Assembly (NCBI GenBank): GCA_900315345.1
Contig: OMYP01000004.1
Span: 97,922-161,921, forward strand
Length of the DNA stretch: 64,000 bases
From: an uncultured Selenomonadales bacterium
GTDB taxonomy: Bacteria > Bacillota > Negativicutes > Acidaminococcales > Acidaminococcaceae
Direction of reading: 5' to 3'
How positions within the stretch are numbered: the stretch's first letter is position 1; each line of letters opens with the position of its first letter. Under the pieces are notes generated by a model. The model ran no database searches. It was not told the DNA's origin and worked only from the letters and a program-made list of their open reading frames with translations. This document shows, in pieces, positions 24,544 to 33,181 of the stretch. A program made the translations under genes and the position numbers.

Positions 24544-25746
24544 TTGCGGTTATACCAATGGCATGCGATAAGTTCAAGTGGGAAAAAATATAACGGCGAA
24601 TATGTTGCGGAAAATGAAAAAGAGGTTATTGATTTTGTCCACAGAAACTACGGATATGTTACAGAAATTGAAGCTGTCCGGGAAAAGAAATCGCCTTTCC
24701 GTTGGTTTTGGCCGCAGTTAAATTTTACGGATCGAGAAAGAGCAAACTTTTTTAAACAGCTATCTGCATTATTGGAGGCTGGTATTCCTGTAGCCAAAGC
24801 GATGGGGATGGTAACATCGGGACTGAGTGAAAAATTCAGACCTGTATGCCGTCAGATTTCTGCCAATCTGCAATGCGGCCGATCTTTGTCATATGCTATG
24901 TCTTTGCAGCCTGAAATGTTTTCAAGGATGGATGTTTCACTGATAGAGGCCGGTGAAGCGAGCGGACAGCTAATATATGTGCTTCAATCCTTATCTGATT
25001 ATTATAATCGGCAGGATAAAATTATAAAACTGGCACGGAATGCTTGCATATATCCGGCATTTTTGTTAATACTTGCATTCCTGACGGTTACATTTTTTGG
25101 TTTGAAGCTTATTCCCGCCTTTGCGGAACTGTATCAATCACTGGGGATAGAAGAAACTACGCTTTTAAAGGTGATGCTTTCTTTTTCCAAGATTTTGCAG
25201 GATCACACAGCAGCTCTTTCCTGTGTGATATTAGTTATCGCTAAAGCGCTGATACTGCGGCGTGAATGGATTTTTACCCGGATTGTCCGCCTTCCTGTTA
25301 TCCGGGTTATGCACCATTCTGTTATGGAAATACGATTTGTACGTCTTATGGCTTTAATGCTTCAAAGCGGCATTGCATTTCCGGAAGCTATTCTGCGTTC
25401 TTCTGTTACTTTAACAGATGATTCAATGCGGGATAAGGCAAAAACGTTTTCGGATAATGTGTTGCGGGGAGTTGCGATTTCAGATGCGGCGGTTATGGCG
25501 GGAAATCTTTTCAGTAAAACCGGATTGGAATTTTTGAATATAGGGGAAAAATCCGGAAAATTACCATATATGCTGTCAGAATACGCGGCTTTATTGGAGC
25601 AGGAACTCTTTACCAGGCTCCGGGACTTAAAAACAGTGATGGAACCGGCTTTGGTCTCCATCGTTGCGGCAATAATCTTTGCCGTAATGGCAATAATGTT
25701 GTCGCCATTGTTTACATTGATGGCACAAATGCCAGAGTTGAATTGA
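24544..25746 (+). CDS. Type II secretion / type IV pilus inner-membrane platform protein, GspF/PilC
   Basis: 400 aa from the TTG at 24544, chosen because AGGGGGTG lies about 6 nt upstream and gives the usual start (RLYQWHAIS); an ATG 24 bp upstream lacks a site. Two GspF domains (about 65-190 and 270-395) carry RANFFKQLSALLEAGIPVAK and VRLMALMLQSGIAFPEAILR, each followed by membrane segments. It anchors the assembly ATPase and pseudopilin assembly in the inner membrane. It is the first gene of a six-gene pseudopilin operon. No GspE/PilB ATPase is present beside it, so the ATPase must be encoded elsewhere. The operon is more AT-rich than its neighbours. Confidence 0.9.
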   Translation: MRLYQWHAISSSGKKYNGEYVAENEKEVIDFVHRNYGYVTEIEAVREKKSPFRWFWPQLNFTDRERANFFKQLSALLEAGIPVAKAMGMVTSGLSEKFRPVCRQISANLQCGRSLSYAMSLQPEMFSRMDVSLIEAGEASGQLIYVLQSLSDYYNRQDKIIKLARNACIYPAFLLILAFLTVTFFGLKLIPAFAELYQSLGIEETTLLKVMLSFSKILQDHTAALSCVILVIAKALILRREWIFTRIVRLPVIRVMHHSVMEIRFVRLMALMLQSGIAFPEAILRSSVTLTDDSMRDKAKTFSDNVLRGVAISDAAVMAGNLFSKTGLEFLNIGEKSGKLPYMLSEYAALLEQELFTRLRDLKTVMEPALVSIVAAIIFAVMAIMLSPLFTLMAQMPELN

Positions 25747-25760
25747 CCGGAGGGATAAAG

Positions 25761-26177
25761 TTGTTAAAAAAACTGAAAGGAAAAAAACATTTTGAAAAAT
25801 TGGAAAGGAGAAAATGTGAGGCTGGGTTCAGTCTGATCGAGGTAATTGCTGTTACCATTATCATCGGAGTTATGGCAACCATGCTGATTCCTTCAATTAA
25901 TGGTGTTGGAGCCAAGGCACGCAATACCAAACTGAAAAATGACCTGGCTACGTTGGATCAGGCAATTGCAACATATAAACTGGAACAGGGCAGTGTCCCG
26001 GAGTCACTCAATAACCTGATTCCTGATTATATAGGCAAAAACAAAGGGTTTAAGGATGCAAAGAATGAAGATCTTCAATATTCTGTATCCGGCAACTCTT
26101 ATACGTTGACCGGATCTGATTCGGAAGGGAATACTGTGACCTCTGATGGCAGTGCGGTTGGGGATTTGCAGGGATAA
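25761..26177 (+). CDS. Major pseudopilin, GspG-like
   Basis: 138 aa from the TTG at 25761, 6 nt behind GGAGGG. The class III signal ends AG, then FSLIEVIAVTIIIGVMATML, with the Glu at +5 needed for assembly. The remainder (ATLDQAIATYKLEQGSVPES) matches GspG's conserved alpha-beta transition. After cleavage and N-methylation by prepilin peptidase it forms the pseudopilus shaft. It overlaps the next gene by 32 bp. Confidence 0.9.
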   Translation: MLKKLKGKKHFEKLERRKCEAGFSLIEVIAVTIIIGVMATMLIPSINGVGAKARNTKLKNDLATLDQAIATYKLEQGSVPESLNNLIPDYIGKNKGFKDAKNEDLQYSVSGNSYTLTGSDSEGNTVTSDGSAVGDLQG

Positions 26178-26634
26178 GAATGGTTATCTGCTGACTGAAT
26201 GGCTTACAGGAATCCTTTTGTGCGGAATATTGTTTTCCGGTTTTTATCTGGGAGGTCTCGTATCTCAAAGGATAATTGCAGTAGTGGAGTCGGAATGCGC
26301 AGCGTGGGAATTTGCGCGGGATATTCTGCATATTCGGGAAAGGGCTCTGGCTGGTTCTGATCTGGGATATGTAGAACTGCGTGCTGATCGTAAAGGATAC
26401 TGGGTCTGTCGGAGGCCGAATCTGGTTGAAAAAAAACGGGATTTTGCGTTGGGCAGGTCTGATCCGCATCTTTGGTTTTCAAGTATTCCGTCATATGTTA
26501 TAAAGTTTTCCGTCAATGGGGCTCCTTCAAGTAGCGGAAAGTACATATTACAGCATAAAAGGATATCGGCTGTGAAGATTCAGATTGACATTCAGCCTGT
26601 AACCGGAAGGATAAGGGTAGCGCGTATGTATTAA
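26146..26634 (+). CDS. Minor pseudopilin, GspH/I-like
   Basis: 162 aa. The N-terminus has a prepilin pattern: basic start, Gly, then YLLTEWLTGILLCGILFSGF with Glu at +5. The globular part has no specific motif. The start (ATG 26146) lies inside the gspG-like gene, so translation is probably coupled; later start codons are possible. Its place after GspG suggests GspH or GspI, tip subunits of the pseudopilus. Confidence 0.75.
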   Translation: MAVRLGICRDKNGYLLTEWLTGILLCGILFSGFYLGGLVSQRIIAVVESECAAWEFARDILHIRERALAGSDLGYVELRADRKGYWVCRRPNLVEKKRDFALGRSDPHLWFSSIPSYVIKFSVNGAPSSSGKYILQHKRISAVKIQIDIQPVTGRIRVARMY

Positions 26635-27044
26635 TGGTAACCGAAAAGGCTGTTTTGGGTAGAAATAACAAAAAATCACAGACCGGAAAAGATTCATCGG
26701 GGTTTATTGTGATTACGATTATTCCTGTTTTTTTGATAATGCTTTCCATGATAACGGCAACTATGGGATGTTTGTCCTACGTCACACAAGTTATGAACTT
26801 ACGAAATAGATTATTAATCTGTGACTGGTTGTTGGAAGATGAAAATGGAAGTATGTTTCAGGAGGCTCTTCCTAATTTATATGAGCAGTATAAAGAAGAA
26901 ATTCTTGAGAATAATATATCGAGGCGTAATTATGGACCGTATATCCTTATCACTAAAGAGCTTCGTAATAAAAACACAGGGAAGGTTATTATGAACAGGT
27001 TTGAATTTAAACCAGAAGAGAAAACATATGTCCGTAAATCTTAA
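26634..27044 (+). CDS. Minor pilin-like protein
   Basis: 136 aa, start overlapping the previous stop by 1 bp (TAATG). After a basic N-terminus and SSG comes one hydrophobic helix (FIVITIIPVFLIMLSMITAT), a prepilin-like layout but without Glu at +5. The rest is soluble and unassigned. It is probably a minor component co-assembled with the neighbouring pseudopilins. Confidence 0.65.
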   Translation: MVTEKAVLGRNNKKSQTGKDSSGFIVITIIPVFLIMLSMITATMGCLSYVTQVMNLRNRLLICDWLLEDENGSMFQEALPNLYEQYKEEILENNISRRNYGPYILITKELRNKNTGKVIMNRFEFKPEEKTYVRKS

Positions 27045-27555
27045 TATCTGCTGTAATACTAAAAGAAAATCTGGCGGGATTCTTATAGAATTAAATTTTC
27101 TTTTCATAATAATAATTTTGATTTGCGGCCTTTTTTCTAATTCGGCGCATGCTGTTTTGGTCAATTATAAAAAGACTATGGCAGATATGGAAATGGCTCG
27201 GTGTGCTCATTTTACAAAAAGTATTATGTGTCGGGATCTTTCCTATAACACGACACAGGTTCACCTGAGCAAGGATCTTAACGGAAAAGATCAAATTACC
27301 TGCAGAAAAACCTTTGAAAATGTGCGTTGTTACTGGTATGTTTCAAACTCCATCCTGTATCGTAAGACAATAAAAGGAGCTGCTTCCGGAGTCAATCCGT
27401 TTTCAAACCCTGAAATCCAAATCATTGATTTCAGGACAGAACGGCTGGCAAACAACAGGCTCGGGATTCTTATGACGATGAAACATCTGGAAACCGGTTT
27501 GGTAAGAAAGATTCCTTTTGTAATTTTTTTAAATAACGGGTTAATTACTGATTAA
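27028..27555 (+). CDS. Minor pilin-like protein with cysteines
   Basis: 175 aa from the ATG at 27028, which overlaps the previous gene; GAAGAG lies about 8 nt upstream. The N-terminus SGGILIELNFLFIIIILIC fits a class III signal with Glu at +5 if cleavage is after the first Gly. The exported part has several Cys (MARC, SIMC, ITC, VRC), which could form disulfides outside the membrane. Probably GspJ-like by position; not proven. Confidence 0.65.
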   Translation: MSVNLNICCNTKRKSGGILIELNFLFIIIILICGLFSNSAHAVLVNYKKTMADMEMARCAHFTKSIMCRDLSYNTTQVHLSKDLNGKDQITCRKTFENVRCYWYVSNSILYRKTIKGAASGVNPFSNPEIQIIDFRTERLANNRLGILMTMKHLETGLVRKIPFVIFLNNGLITD

Positions 27556-27621
27556 ATTAATGGAAACAATGAATAAATAAGTTTGTGCAATTGCCTGGAC
27601 CGTTCACAAAAAAATAGGAAT

Positions 27622-28614
27622 ATGTACAGACGTATTAATCAGTATTTCCTGAAAAAACATGTTCAATTACACTTGCGTATGAGGAAAGTTATTGAAAGTG
27701 GGGCAGGAACGGGAAAAAAGGACGGTTTTATTCTGATTTCTTTATTGATGTTCCTTCTCGTCATTTCAGTAGTGGTGATTTCATTAGTGCGCAATGTTAC
27801 CCAGGAATTATCGGTAGTTCAGGAAACGGTACGGGTTAAACAATTGGAAACTATAGTACAGAGTTTTATGTACACTGCCTTACAGCAGGAAAAGTTTGAT
27901 GGAATTACGGAAGCTGTTTATCAGTTAGAGCCGTTGCTGCCTGGCAGGGAGAATGTTATCCTTCGGGTGATGGTGCACCGGGACAACACTCTTGGGATGC
28001 GGTTTCTGCAGGTAAAAGCAGAAGATGCCTGCAACAATGAGTTTTCCTTGCATCAATGCCGTGTTGATTTTCCTGAAGATCTGATTCAGCAACTGACTCA
28101 ATATTCTAATATACTGTCTGCAGTACAATTTGAAGGGAATAATCCGGAAGGAGAATATGTTACTATCACAAGCAAATCAGATGGCGCAGCGTTTCCGCAT
28201 TTTTCTGCGGAAGATATTGCGGTCTGGGCTTCTACTGATTTTCCTTCTTTATTGGAATTGCAACGCGATGGGCTTAACGGTTGGATCTATTTCAGCAGAG
28301 AAAAAGTCTCTCTGTCAAAAGGTTTAACCGTGCATGGAAAAGGAATCTTGATGTTTGCTGATGAAGCAGTGTTTGCTGATGATTCTGTTTTTACAGATCG
28401 GATCATTGTCCTGGCTGACAAAAATCTTATTATTGGAAATAATGTCAGGCTTGATAAGGCTTTGTTGTTGTGTCGGGGCAAACTGACTGTTGGAACGGAC
28501 AGCTTGATCAATGGTGCAGTTCTGACGCAACAACAGGTCAATTTGGGAAATGGAACGAGGGTTACTGTAGATACGGAGGTGATGGAACCTTATGATTCAA
28601 TTATAAGCTACTGA
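27622..28614 (+). CDS. PilX/GspK-like protein with bactofilin-like C-terminal repeats
   Basis: 330 aa from the ATG at 27622 (weak site; 27583 TTG and 27679 ATG are alternatives). A long basic N-terminus leads to DGFILISLLMFLLVISVVVI, a pilin-like membrane helix without Glu at +5, as in GspK/PilX. From about residue 230 a run of short beta repeats (GLTVHGKGILMFADEAVFAD, NLIIGNNVRLDKALLL, KLTVGTDSLINGAVLTQQQV) resembles polymer-forming bactofilin or left-handed beta-helix proteins. It closes the operon and could be the tip or a surface-exposed part. The domain pairing is unusual. Confidence 0.65.
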   Translation: MYRRINQYFLKKHVQLHLRMRKVIESGAGTGKKDGFILISLLMFLLVISVVVISLVRNVTQELSVVQETVRVKQLETIVQSFMYTALQQEKFDGITEAVYQLEPLLPGRENVILRVMVHRDNTLGMRFLQVKAEDACNNEFSLHQCRVDFPEDLIQQLTQYSNILSAVQFEGNNPEGEYVTITSKSDGAAFPHFSAEDIAVWASTDFPSLLELQRDGLNGWIYFSREKVSLSKGLTVHGKGILMFADEAVFADDSVFTDRIIVLADKNLIIGNNVRLDKALLLCRGKLTVGTDSLINGAVLTQQQVNLGNGTRVTVDTEVMEPYDSIISY

Positions 28615-28753
28615 ACTTAACAGCAGAATGTACTGTTAAGTTGTAAGTAATGCATATAGAAAACTTAATATTGATTTATGAGTAAAACATGAGCCCCTGT
28701 AAAAAGTTTAAACAGGTGTGAATGATATCCTCATTATTTCTTCCTAACACAGA

Positions 28754-28784
28754 ATCCCCCGTTTGTGCTGACGGGGGATTTTTA
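28754..28784 (+). terminator. Terminator of the pseudopilus operon
   Basis: ATCCCCCGT / ACGGGGGAT, 9-bp stem, then TTTTTAAT. A second, weaker inverted repeat (CTTAACAG / CTGTTAAG) lies near 28616-28642. Confidence 0.9.
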
Positions 28785-28862
28785 ATTGTGAATGTCCTCG
28801 CATTTTCCCCCTCAATGTTTTATAATATATAGTAACAGTAATGCGGAAAGGAGCCGGTTCCT

Positions 28863-29660
28863 ATGAAAAATTACGCAAAACCCGGTGAGGTTATGTATCA
28901 TGTAGGCTTATCCAGGGAGATGCTCCGGGGGGCAAAGTATGCCCTGGTGCCCGGGGATCCGGGCCGTGTGGAGGGTCTGGCGAAGGCCCTGGATCCGGAT
29001 GCGGTGTATGTGGCTTCCCATCGGGAGTTTACCAGCTGGCTGGCCCGTGTGGACGGGGAGCCGGTGCTGGTCATGAGCAGCGGCATGGGCGGTCCCTGCA
29101 TTACCTTTGTGGTAGAAGAACTGGGACGTCTGGGGGTCACCACCTTCATTCGTGTGGGTACTACCGGTTCCCTTAAGGAAGACCTGAACCTGGGGGATGT
29201 GGTCATCAGTAAGGCGGCTGTCCGTCTGGACGGGGCCAGCAAGGCCTATGCCCCGGCGGAATACCCGGCGGTGGCCGATCTGGATGTGACCCTGGCCCTT
29301 CGGGAGGCGGCCCGGGAACTGAAGGTTCCCTTCGGCCTGGGGATTACGGTCACTACCGACAGCTTCTGGCCCGGACAGGAACGGTACGACAGCTTCAGCG
29401 GCTATGTACCCCGGCATCTGCAGGGTTCCCTGAAGGAATGGCAGGCTCTGGGATGCTCGAATTTTGAAATGGAAGCGGCCACCCTGTTTACCCTGTGCAG
29501 TGTCCACGGTCTCAGGGCAGGGGCCATTTGCGGCGTGGTGGCCAAGCGCACCGACAGCGAGGCCGTGGCTCCGCCGGAAACCTACAAGGTGGCGGAAAAG
29601 CGGTTCCAGAAGGTGGCCAAGCGGGCCCTTGAAAAGCTCATTGCCGCAGACAAGGACTGA
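28863..29660 (+). CDS. udp: Uridine phosphorylase
   Basis: 265 aa, NP-I nucleoside phosphorylase. Phosphate-site residues are in LVPGDPGRVEGLA and the Arg of FIRVGTTGSL; the purine/pyrimidine-binding region includes CSNFEMEAATLFTL. It splits uridine with phosphate to uracil and ribose-1-phosphate in the cytoplasm. The pathway partner deoB (phosphopentomutase) is 570 bp downstream on the same strand, which supports nucleoside salvage. A close relative, purine nucleoside phosphorylase DeoD, is less likely given the EMEAATLF context. Confidence 0.88.
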   Translation: MKNYAKPGEVMYHVGLSREMLRGAKYALVPGDPGRVEGLAKALDPDAVYVASHREFTSWLARVDGEPVLVMSSGMGGPCITFVVEELGRLGVTTFIRVGTTGSLKEDLNLGDVVISKAAVRLDGASKAYAPAEYPAVADLDVTLALREAARELKVPFGLGITVTTDSFWPGQERYDSFSGYVPRHLQGSLKEWQALGCSNFEMEAATLFTLCSVHGLRAGAICGVVAKRTDSEAVAPPETYKVAEKRFQKVAKRALEKLIAADKD

Positions 29661-29672
29661 AGGAGGATACAT

Positions 29673-30128
29673 ATGCTTGAAATTGGAACGAAAGCCCCGG
29701 ATTTCACCCTTCCGGATCAGGATGGCAACATGGTGACCTTAAGCAGCCTGCAGGGGCAGAAGGTGGTTTTGTATTTTTACCCTAAGGATAATACCGCGGG
29801 CTGCACAAAACAGGCCTGCAATTTCGGGGAGCTGTTTCCCCAGTTCCGGGAAAAGGGCGCTGTGGTGGTAGGCGTCAGCAAGGACAGCGTGGCTTCCCAC
29901 AAAAAGTTTCAGGAAAAATACCATCTGCCTTTTACCCTTGTTTCCGATACGGAACTGACGGCCATTAAGGCCTATGATGTGTGGCAGGAAAAGAACATGT
30001 ACGGAAGAAAGACCATGGGCGTGGTCCGTACTACCTATTTGATTGATGAAAAGGGGATCATCGTAAAGGCCTTCGGCAAGGTGAAGGCGGCGGATAATCC
30101 TAAACAGATGCTGGAAGAACTGGCCTAA
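29673..30128 (+). CDS. bcp: Thioredoxin-dependent peroxiredoxin, Bcp/PrxQ type
   Basis: 151 aa. The peroxidatic Cys lies in DNTAGCTKQACNF, and the second Cys five residues later is the resolving Cys of PrxQ enzymes; the usual FYPKD precedes. It reduces hydrogen peroxide and organic hydroperoxides with electrons from thioredoxin. It begins 12 bp after udp behind GGAGG and is co-transcribed with it. Confidence 0.93.
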   Translation: MLEIGTKAPDFTLPDQDGNMVTLSSLQGQKVVLYFYPKDNTAGCTKQACNFGELFPQFREKGAVVVGVSKDSVASHKKFQEKYHLPFTLVSDTELTAIKAYDVWQEKNMYGRKTMGVVRTTYLIDEKGIIVKAFGKVKAADNPKQMLEELA

Positions 30129-30228
30129 AGGGTTCCCGGGCCAGGCCTGTGGGGAACATGGCACGGGGCTGCGTTTCCGGGGAAAAACCTGTTACGGCCG
30201 GGAAACGATACGGAACGGAGGTGCGCGT

Positions 30229-31491
30229 ATGGCGCGTGTAATTATTACCCTGCTGGATTCTTTCGGCATTGGGTATGCCCATGATGCGGCGGCCTTTGGG
30301 GACGAAGGCTCCGATACCCTGGGACATATTGCCGCCTGGATGGCGGCCAATCGGAAAAATGCGGACGGATCCCCCCGGTATCTGTCCCTGCCCAACTTGG
30401 CGGTCATGGGGCTGGAAAAGGCCCATCTGCTCAGTACGGGAAAGGAACTGGCCCATCCCCTTTCCGGGGAGACCCTGTTGCCGGATGATCTGGACGGGGG
30501 CAGGGTGAAGGCGGCCTATACCTGTGCCGAAGAGGTGAGCAAGGGGAAGGACACCCTCAGCGGCCACTGGGAGATCGCCGGTGTGCCTGTAGATTTTGAC
30601 TGGGGTTATTTTCCGGACAAGCCCCACTGCTTCCCTCAGGAGCTGGTGGATGCAATTATAAAGGAAGGGAACCTGCCCGGGGTGCTGGGCGAAAAGCTGG
30701 CCAGCGGCACGGTGATCATCCAGGAGCTGGGGGAAGAACACATGCGGACGGGGAAGCCCATTATCTATTCCTCCGCCGACAGCGTGCTGCAGATCGCCTG
30801 CCACGAAGAGACCTTCGGGCTGGAGCGCCTGTACGACCTGTGCAGGATTTGTTTTGAACTGGTGAAGCCCTATAAGATCGCCCGCATCATAGCCCGTCCC
30901 TTTGTGGGAACCAAAGCCGGGAACTTTGAACGGGTGGCGGCCCACCGTCACGATTACGCGGTGCCGGCCCACGGCGATACCCTGCTGGATACCCTTATCG
31001 CGGCAGGGGGCAGCGTGTACGCCGTAGGGAAGATCGCGGACATTTTTGCCCACCGGGGCATTACGAAGCATTACCCCGCGGCGGGGCTGGACAACATTTT
31101 TGACGCAACCCTTCAGGCGGTGAAGGACGCCCCGGACCGGACCCTGGTGTTCAGCAATTTTGTGGATTTTGATTCCTCCTTCGGCCATCGCCGGGATTCC
31201 CTGGGCTATGGGGAAGGACTGGAATATTACGACAGCCGTTTGCCTGAACTGTGGAACCTGATGCAGCCCGATGACGTGCTGCTGATTACGGCCGACCACG
31301 GCTGTGATCCTACCTGGCACGGCACGGACCACACACGGGAAAAGATTCCCGTGCTCTTCTGCGGCAAGAACGTGAAACCCCAGCAGATTCCGCCTTTCCA
31401 CATTTTCAGCGACATCGGCCAGACCCTGGCAACATACCTGAACGTAGGGCCTTTAGGCCACGGAACGGCGGCGGATATCTGGAAAAAGTAA
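30229..31491 (+). CDS. deoB: Phosphopentomutase
   Basis: 420 aa, alkaline phosphatase superfamily. Metal ligands are seen in LLDSFGIGYAHDA near the start, in DFDSSFGHRRD, in TADHGCDPTWHGTDHTRE and in the final GHGTAADI. The substrate cap shows GKDTLSGHWEIAG. It interconverts ribose-1-phosphate and ribose-5-phosphate, linking nucleoside phosphorylases to the pentose phosphate pathway. GGAGGTG precedes the ATG. It is slightly longer than the usual 390-410 aa. Confidence 0.95.
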   Translation: MARVIITLLDSFGIGYAHDAAAFGDEGSDTLGHIAAWMAANRKNADGSPRYLSLPNLAVMGLEKAHLLSTGKELAHPLSGETLLPDDLDGGRVKAAYTCAEEVSKGKDTLSGHWEIAGVPVDFDWGYFPDKPHCFPQELVDAIIKEGNLPGVLGEKLASGTVIIQELGEEHMRTGKPIIYSSADSVLQIACHEETFGLERLYDLCRICFELVKPYKIARIIARPFVGTKAGNFERVAAHRHDYAVPAHGDTLLDTLIAAGGSVYAVGKIADIFAHRGITKHYPAAGLDNIFDATLQAVKDAPDRTLVFSNFVDFDSSFGHRRDSLGYGEGLEYYDSRLPELWNLMQPDDVLLITADHGCDPTWHGTDHTREKIPVLFCGKNVKPQQIPPFHIFSDIGQTLATYLNVGPLGHGTAADIWKK

Positions 31492-31517
31492 AAAGGGTAT
31501 GACCTGTTCCGGATTTT

Positions 31518-31553
31518 TTGACAAGAGGACAGAATAATGACACAATTATTCTG
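31518..31553 (+). promoter_or_regulatory. Promoter with overlapping inverted repeat
   Basis: TTGACA (31518-31523) with a 17-bp spacer to CACAAT (31541-31546). The perfect inverted repeat CAGAATAAT / ATTATTCTG (31530-31538 and 31545-31553) covers the -10, an operator-like placement. It precedes the secreted-protein gene at 31640 by about 90 bp. Confidence 0.5.
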
Positions 31554-31639
31554 TAAAATGTTTACGGAAACAGCAGAAGCCTGTTTCCGGTAAAGTTTTT
31601 TGCAGTCTGGAAGGTTCCGGAACGGAGGAGGGGATATAC

Positions 31640-32245
31640 ATGAAGAAACTGTTTTTTATGATGGCCCTGGTGGCTTTTTTGTGCAGCGGCCTTTTAGGCG
31701 GAACGGCAGTGACGGAACGCCTGCCTCTGTTTGGTATGCCCAAGGCCTGCGCCTTTGAGACCCTGCCTGTGAACTTTGTGGTCATTGACCGTACCGGCAG
31801 CGTGACCCGGGCGGATATGCGGGGCTGGATCCAGATGGTGAAGATGGACTACCATGTTCCCTATTACCGGCTCTCCGATGACAATACGAAAGCCAATGCG
31901 GCGGTGGATGAAATGTTCGCCAAGAACGTGAAGCCCGACAGGGAAGCCATGGCCGAAGCCGCAAAGAAAGCGGAATGCGGGGCTCTGGTGGTGCTCATTG
32001 TCCGCAATATGGATGAATATATGGTTCACAGCCACTCGCCCTTTGACTTCGACATGGAGACCTATGTGCGGACGGTGGCCTATGCGGATATGTACGCCTA
32101 CAACAGTAACGGAAACAAGTTTATCCGCCGTTTCCTGCGGGAATCGAACCTGAAACCCCTGGGCCTGGAAGAGCATCCGTCGGATACCATTAAATGGACC
32201 CTTGGGAATTTGTTAAATAAAATGGAAGGAAAACCGCAGATCTGA
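31640..32245 (+). CDS. Secreted protein of unknown function
   Basis: 201 aa with a clear signal peptide (KKLFFMMALVAFLCSGLLGG), GGAGGAGGGG about 6 nt upstream. The exported part has no metal-binding or catalytic motif I recognise; VVIDRTGSVTRADMRGWIQM and LIVRNMDEYMV are its most distinctive stretches. It lies 26 bp before another unknown gene, suggesting an operon. A periplasmic location is expected in a diderm host. Confidence 0.75.
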   Translation: MKKLFFMMALVAFLCSGLLGGTAVTERLPLFGMPKACAFETLPVNFVVIDRTGSVTRADMRGWIQMVKMDYHVPYYRLSDDNTKANAAVDEMFAKNVKPDREAMAEAAKKAECGALVVLIVRNMDEYMVHSHSPFDFDMETYVRTVAYADMYAYNSNGNKFIRRFLRESNLKPLGLEEHPSDTIKWTLGNLLNKMEGKPQI

Positions 32246-32270
32246 ATGATTTGCGAGGGATACATACAAG

Positions 32271-32948
32271 ATGCCAAAACCGGAAGACTTACAGGTGATT
32301 ATGGAACGGCGTCCAAACTGGGAGTTTTTGCGAAAGCTGCCCAGGGAGCTGTTCGGCTTTGTGTTTGAAGAAGGCGGAGCCCTGAACGGCCATGAATTCC
32401 TGCTGTGCGCCTATAACAATGAAAAGGCCCGCCGCAGGCTGGAACTGGTTTATACAGATGAAACCTTTGATTATGTGGCGATCCGCCAGGTAGGCCTGCA
32501 CCGGTACAGGGATTTCCGATATATTACCAGGGATAAGGATGTGTTTGCAAAATCCATGGAGACCTTTGTGCCCCGCCTGGTAGAGGAAATAACACCGGAC
32601 TATATGCCTTTGTCCGGTCACATGCTGCGGGATAAGGGGATCCTCTCCTGGGATTTTCCCGATACCCTGCCGGATACCATTGGACGGTTTGAAAAGTTCA
32701 TTACCTCCCGGCATCCCCTGGATTTTATCAACAATGCCACGGTGATTCTTGATTATGCGGATTTCGCAGCGGGGGACGAGCTGGTATTTTTGTACAACCG
32801 GGTCCGGAACGAGTTTTACGCGGAAAACAAGATCGGGTACATCCCTAACACGATCCACGACTTTGACGCGGAAGACCTGGAGACTTTGGAGACCCTGATC
32901 GGGGAAAAGCTGGAGAACTATTTGCTGAATTTAGGGAAAAAGGCTTGA
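32271..32948 (+). CDS. Conserved hypothetical cytoplasmic protein
   Basis: 225 aa, charged, no signal peptide or membrane segment, ATG behind GAGGGA. It has many aromatic and acidic residues and no motif that I can place. It is probably co-transcribed with the secreted-protein gene. Its last codons overlap the -35 box of the tRNA promoter. Confidence 0.7.
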   Translation: MPKPEDLQVIMERRPNWEFLRKLPRELFGFVFEEGGALNGHEFLLCAYNNEKARRRLELVYTDETFDYVAIRQVGLHRYRDFRYITRDKDVFAKSMETFVPRLVEEITPDYMPLSGHMLRDKGILSWDFPDTLPDTIGRFEKFITSRHPLDFINNATVILDYADFAAGDELVFLYNRVRNEFYAENKIGYIPNTIHDFDAEDLETLETLIGEKLENYLLNLGKKA

Positions 32949-32973
32949 CAGGGAGAAAGAAATAACCTATACT
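32945..32973 (+). promoter_or_regulatory. Promoter of the tRNA cluster
   Basis: TTGACA (32945-32950), 17-bp spacer, TATACT (32968-32973), 20 bp before tRNA-Asp. The -35 overlaps the stop codon of the preceding gene. Confidence 0.85.
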
Positions 32974-32992
32974 AATATTGCTTCATAAAAAT

Positions 32993-33069
32993 GGCCCGGT
33001 GGTTCAGTTGGTTAGAATGCCGCCCTGTCACGGCGGAGGTCACGAGTTCGAGTCTCGTCCGGGTCGCCA
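32993..33069 (+). tRNA. tRNA-Asp (GTC)
   Basis: 77 nt with CCA encoded. Acceptor GGCCCGG pairs with CCGGGTC (one G-U), anticodon loop CTGTCAC gives GTC, and the T loop is TTCGAGT. First of the cluster. Confidence 0.95.
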
Positions 33070-33073
33070 TGAT

Positions 33074-33142
33074 GCCTCGGTAGCTCAGTTGACAACCTTG
33101 CCAAGGTTGGGGTCGCGAGTTCGAGTCTCGTTTTCCGCTCCA
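33074..33142 (+). pseudogene. Degenerate tRNA-Gly (GCC)
   Basis: The anticodon arm (CAACC TTGCCAA GGTTG) and the T arm (GCGAG TTCGAGT CTCGT) plus CCA are normal for tRNA-Gly GCC. The D arm, however, jumps from GCTCAGTTGA directly to the anticodon stem, missing about 10 nt. The 5' acceptor strand GCCTCGG cannot pair with TTTCCGC beyond two end pairs and two wobbles; GCGGAAA would be expected. A non-functional or chimeric gene is the best reading. Confidence 0.75.
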
Positions 33143-33181
33143 TTGCTATGAAAGGGTAAGTCCCTTTTATATTTTATGTCT

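Noticed and set aside
30100..31401. 433-codon open frame on the minus strand opposite deoB
   Set aside because: Antisense shadow of deoB; composition is atypical and no domain is seen. The same holds for 16221-17333 opposite the GlcD-type gene.
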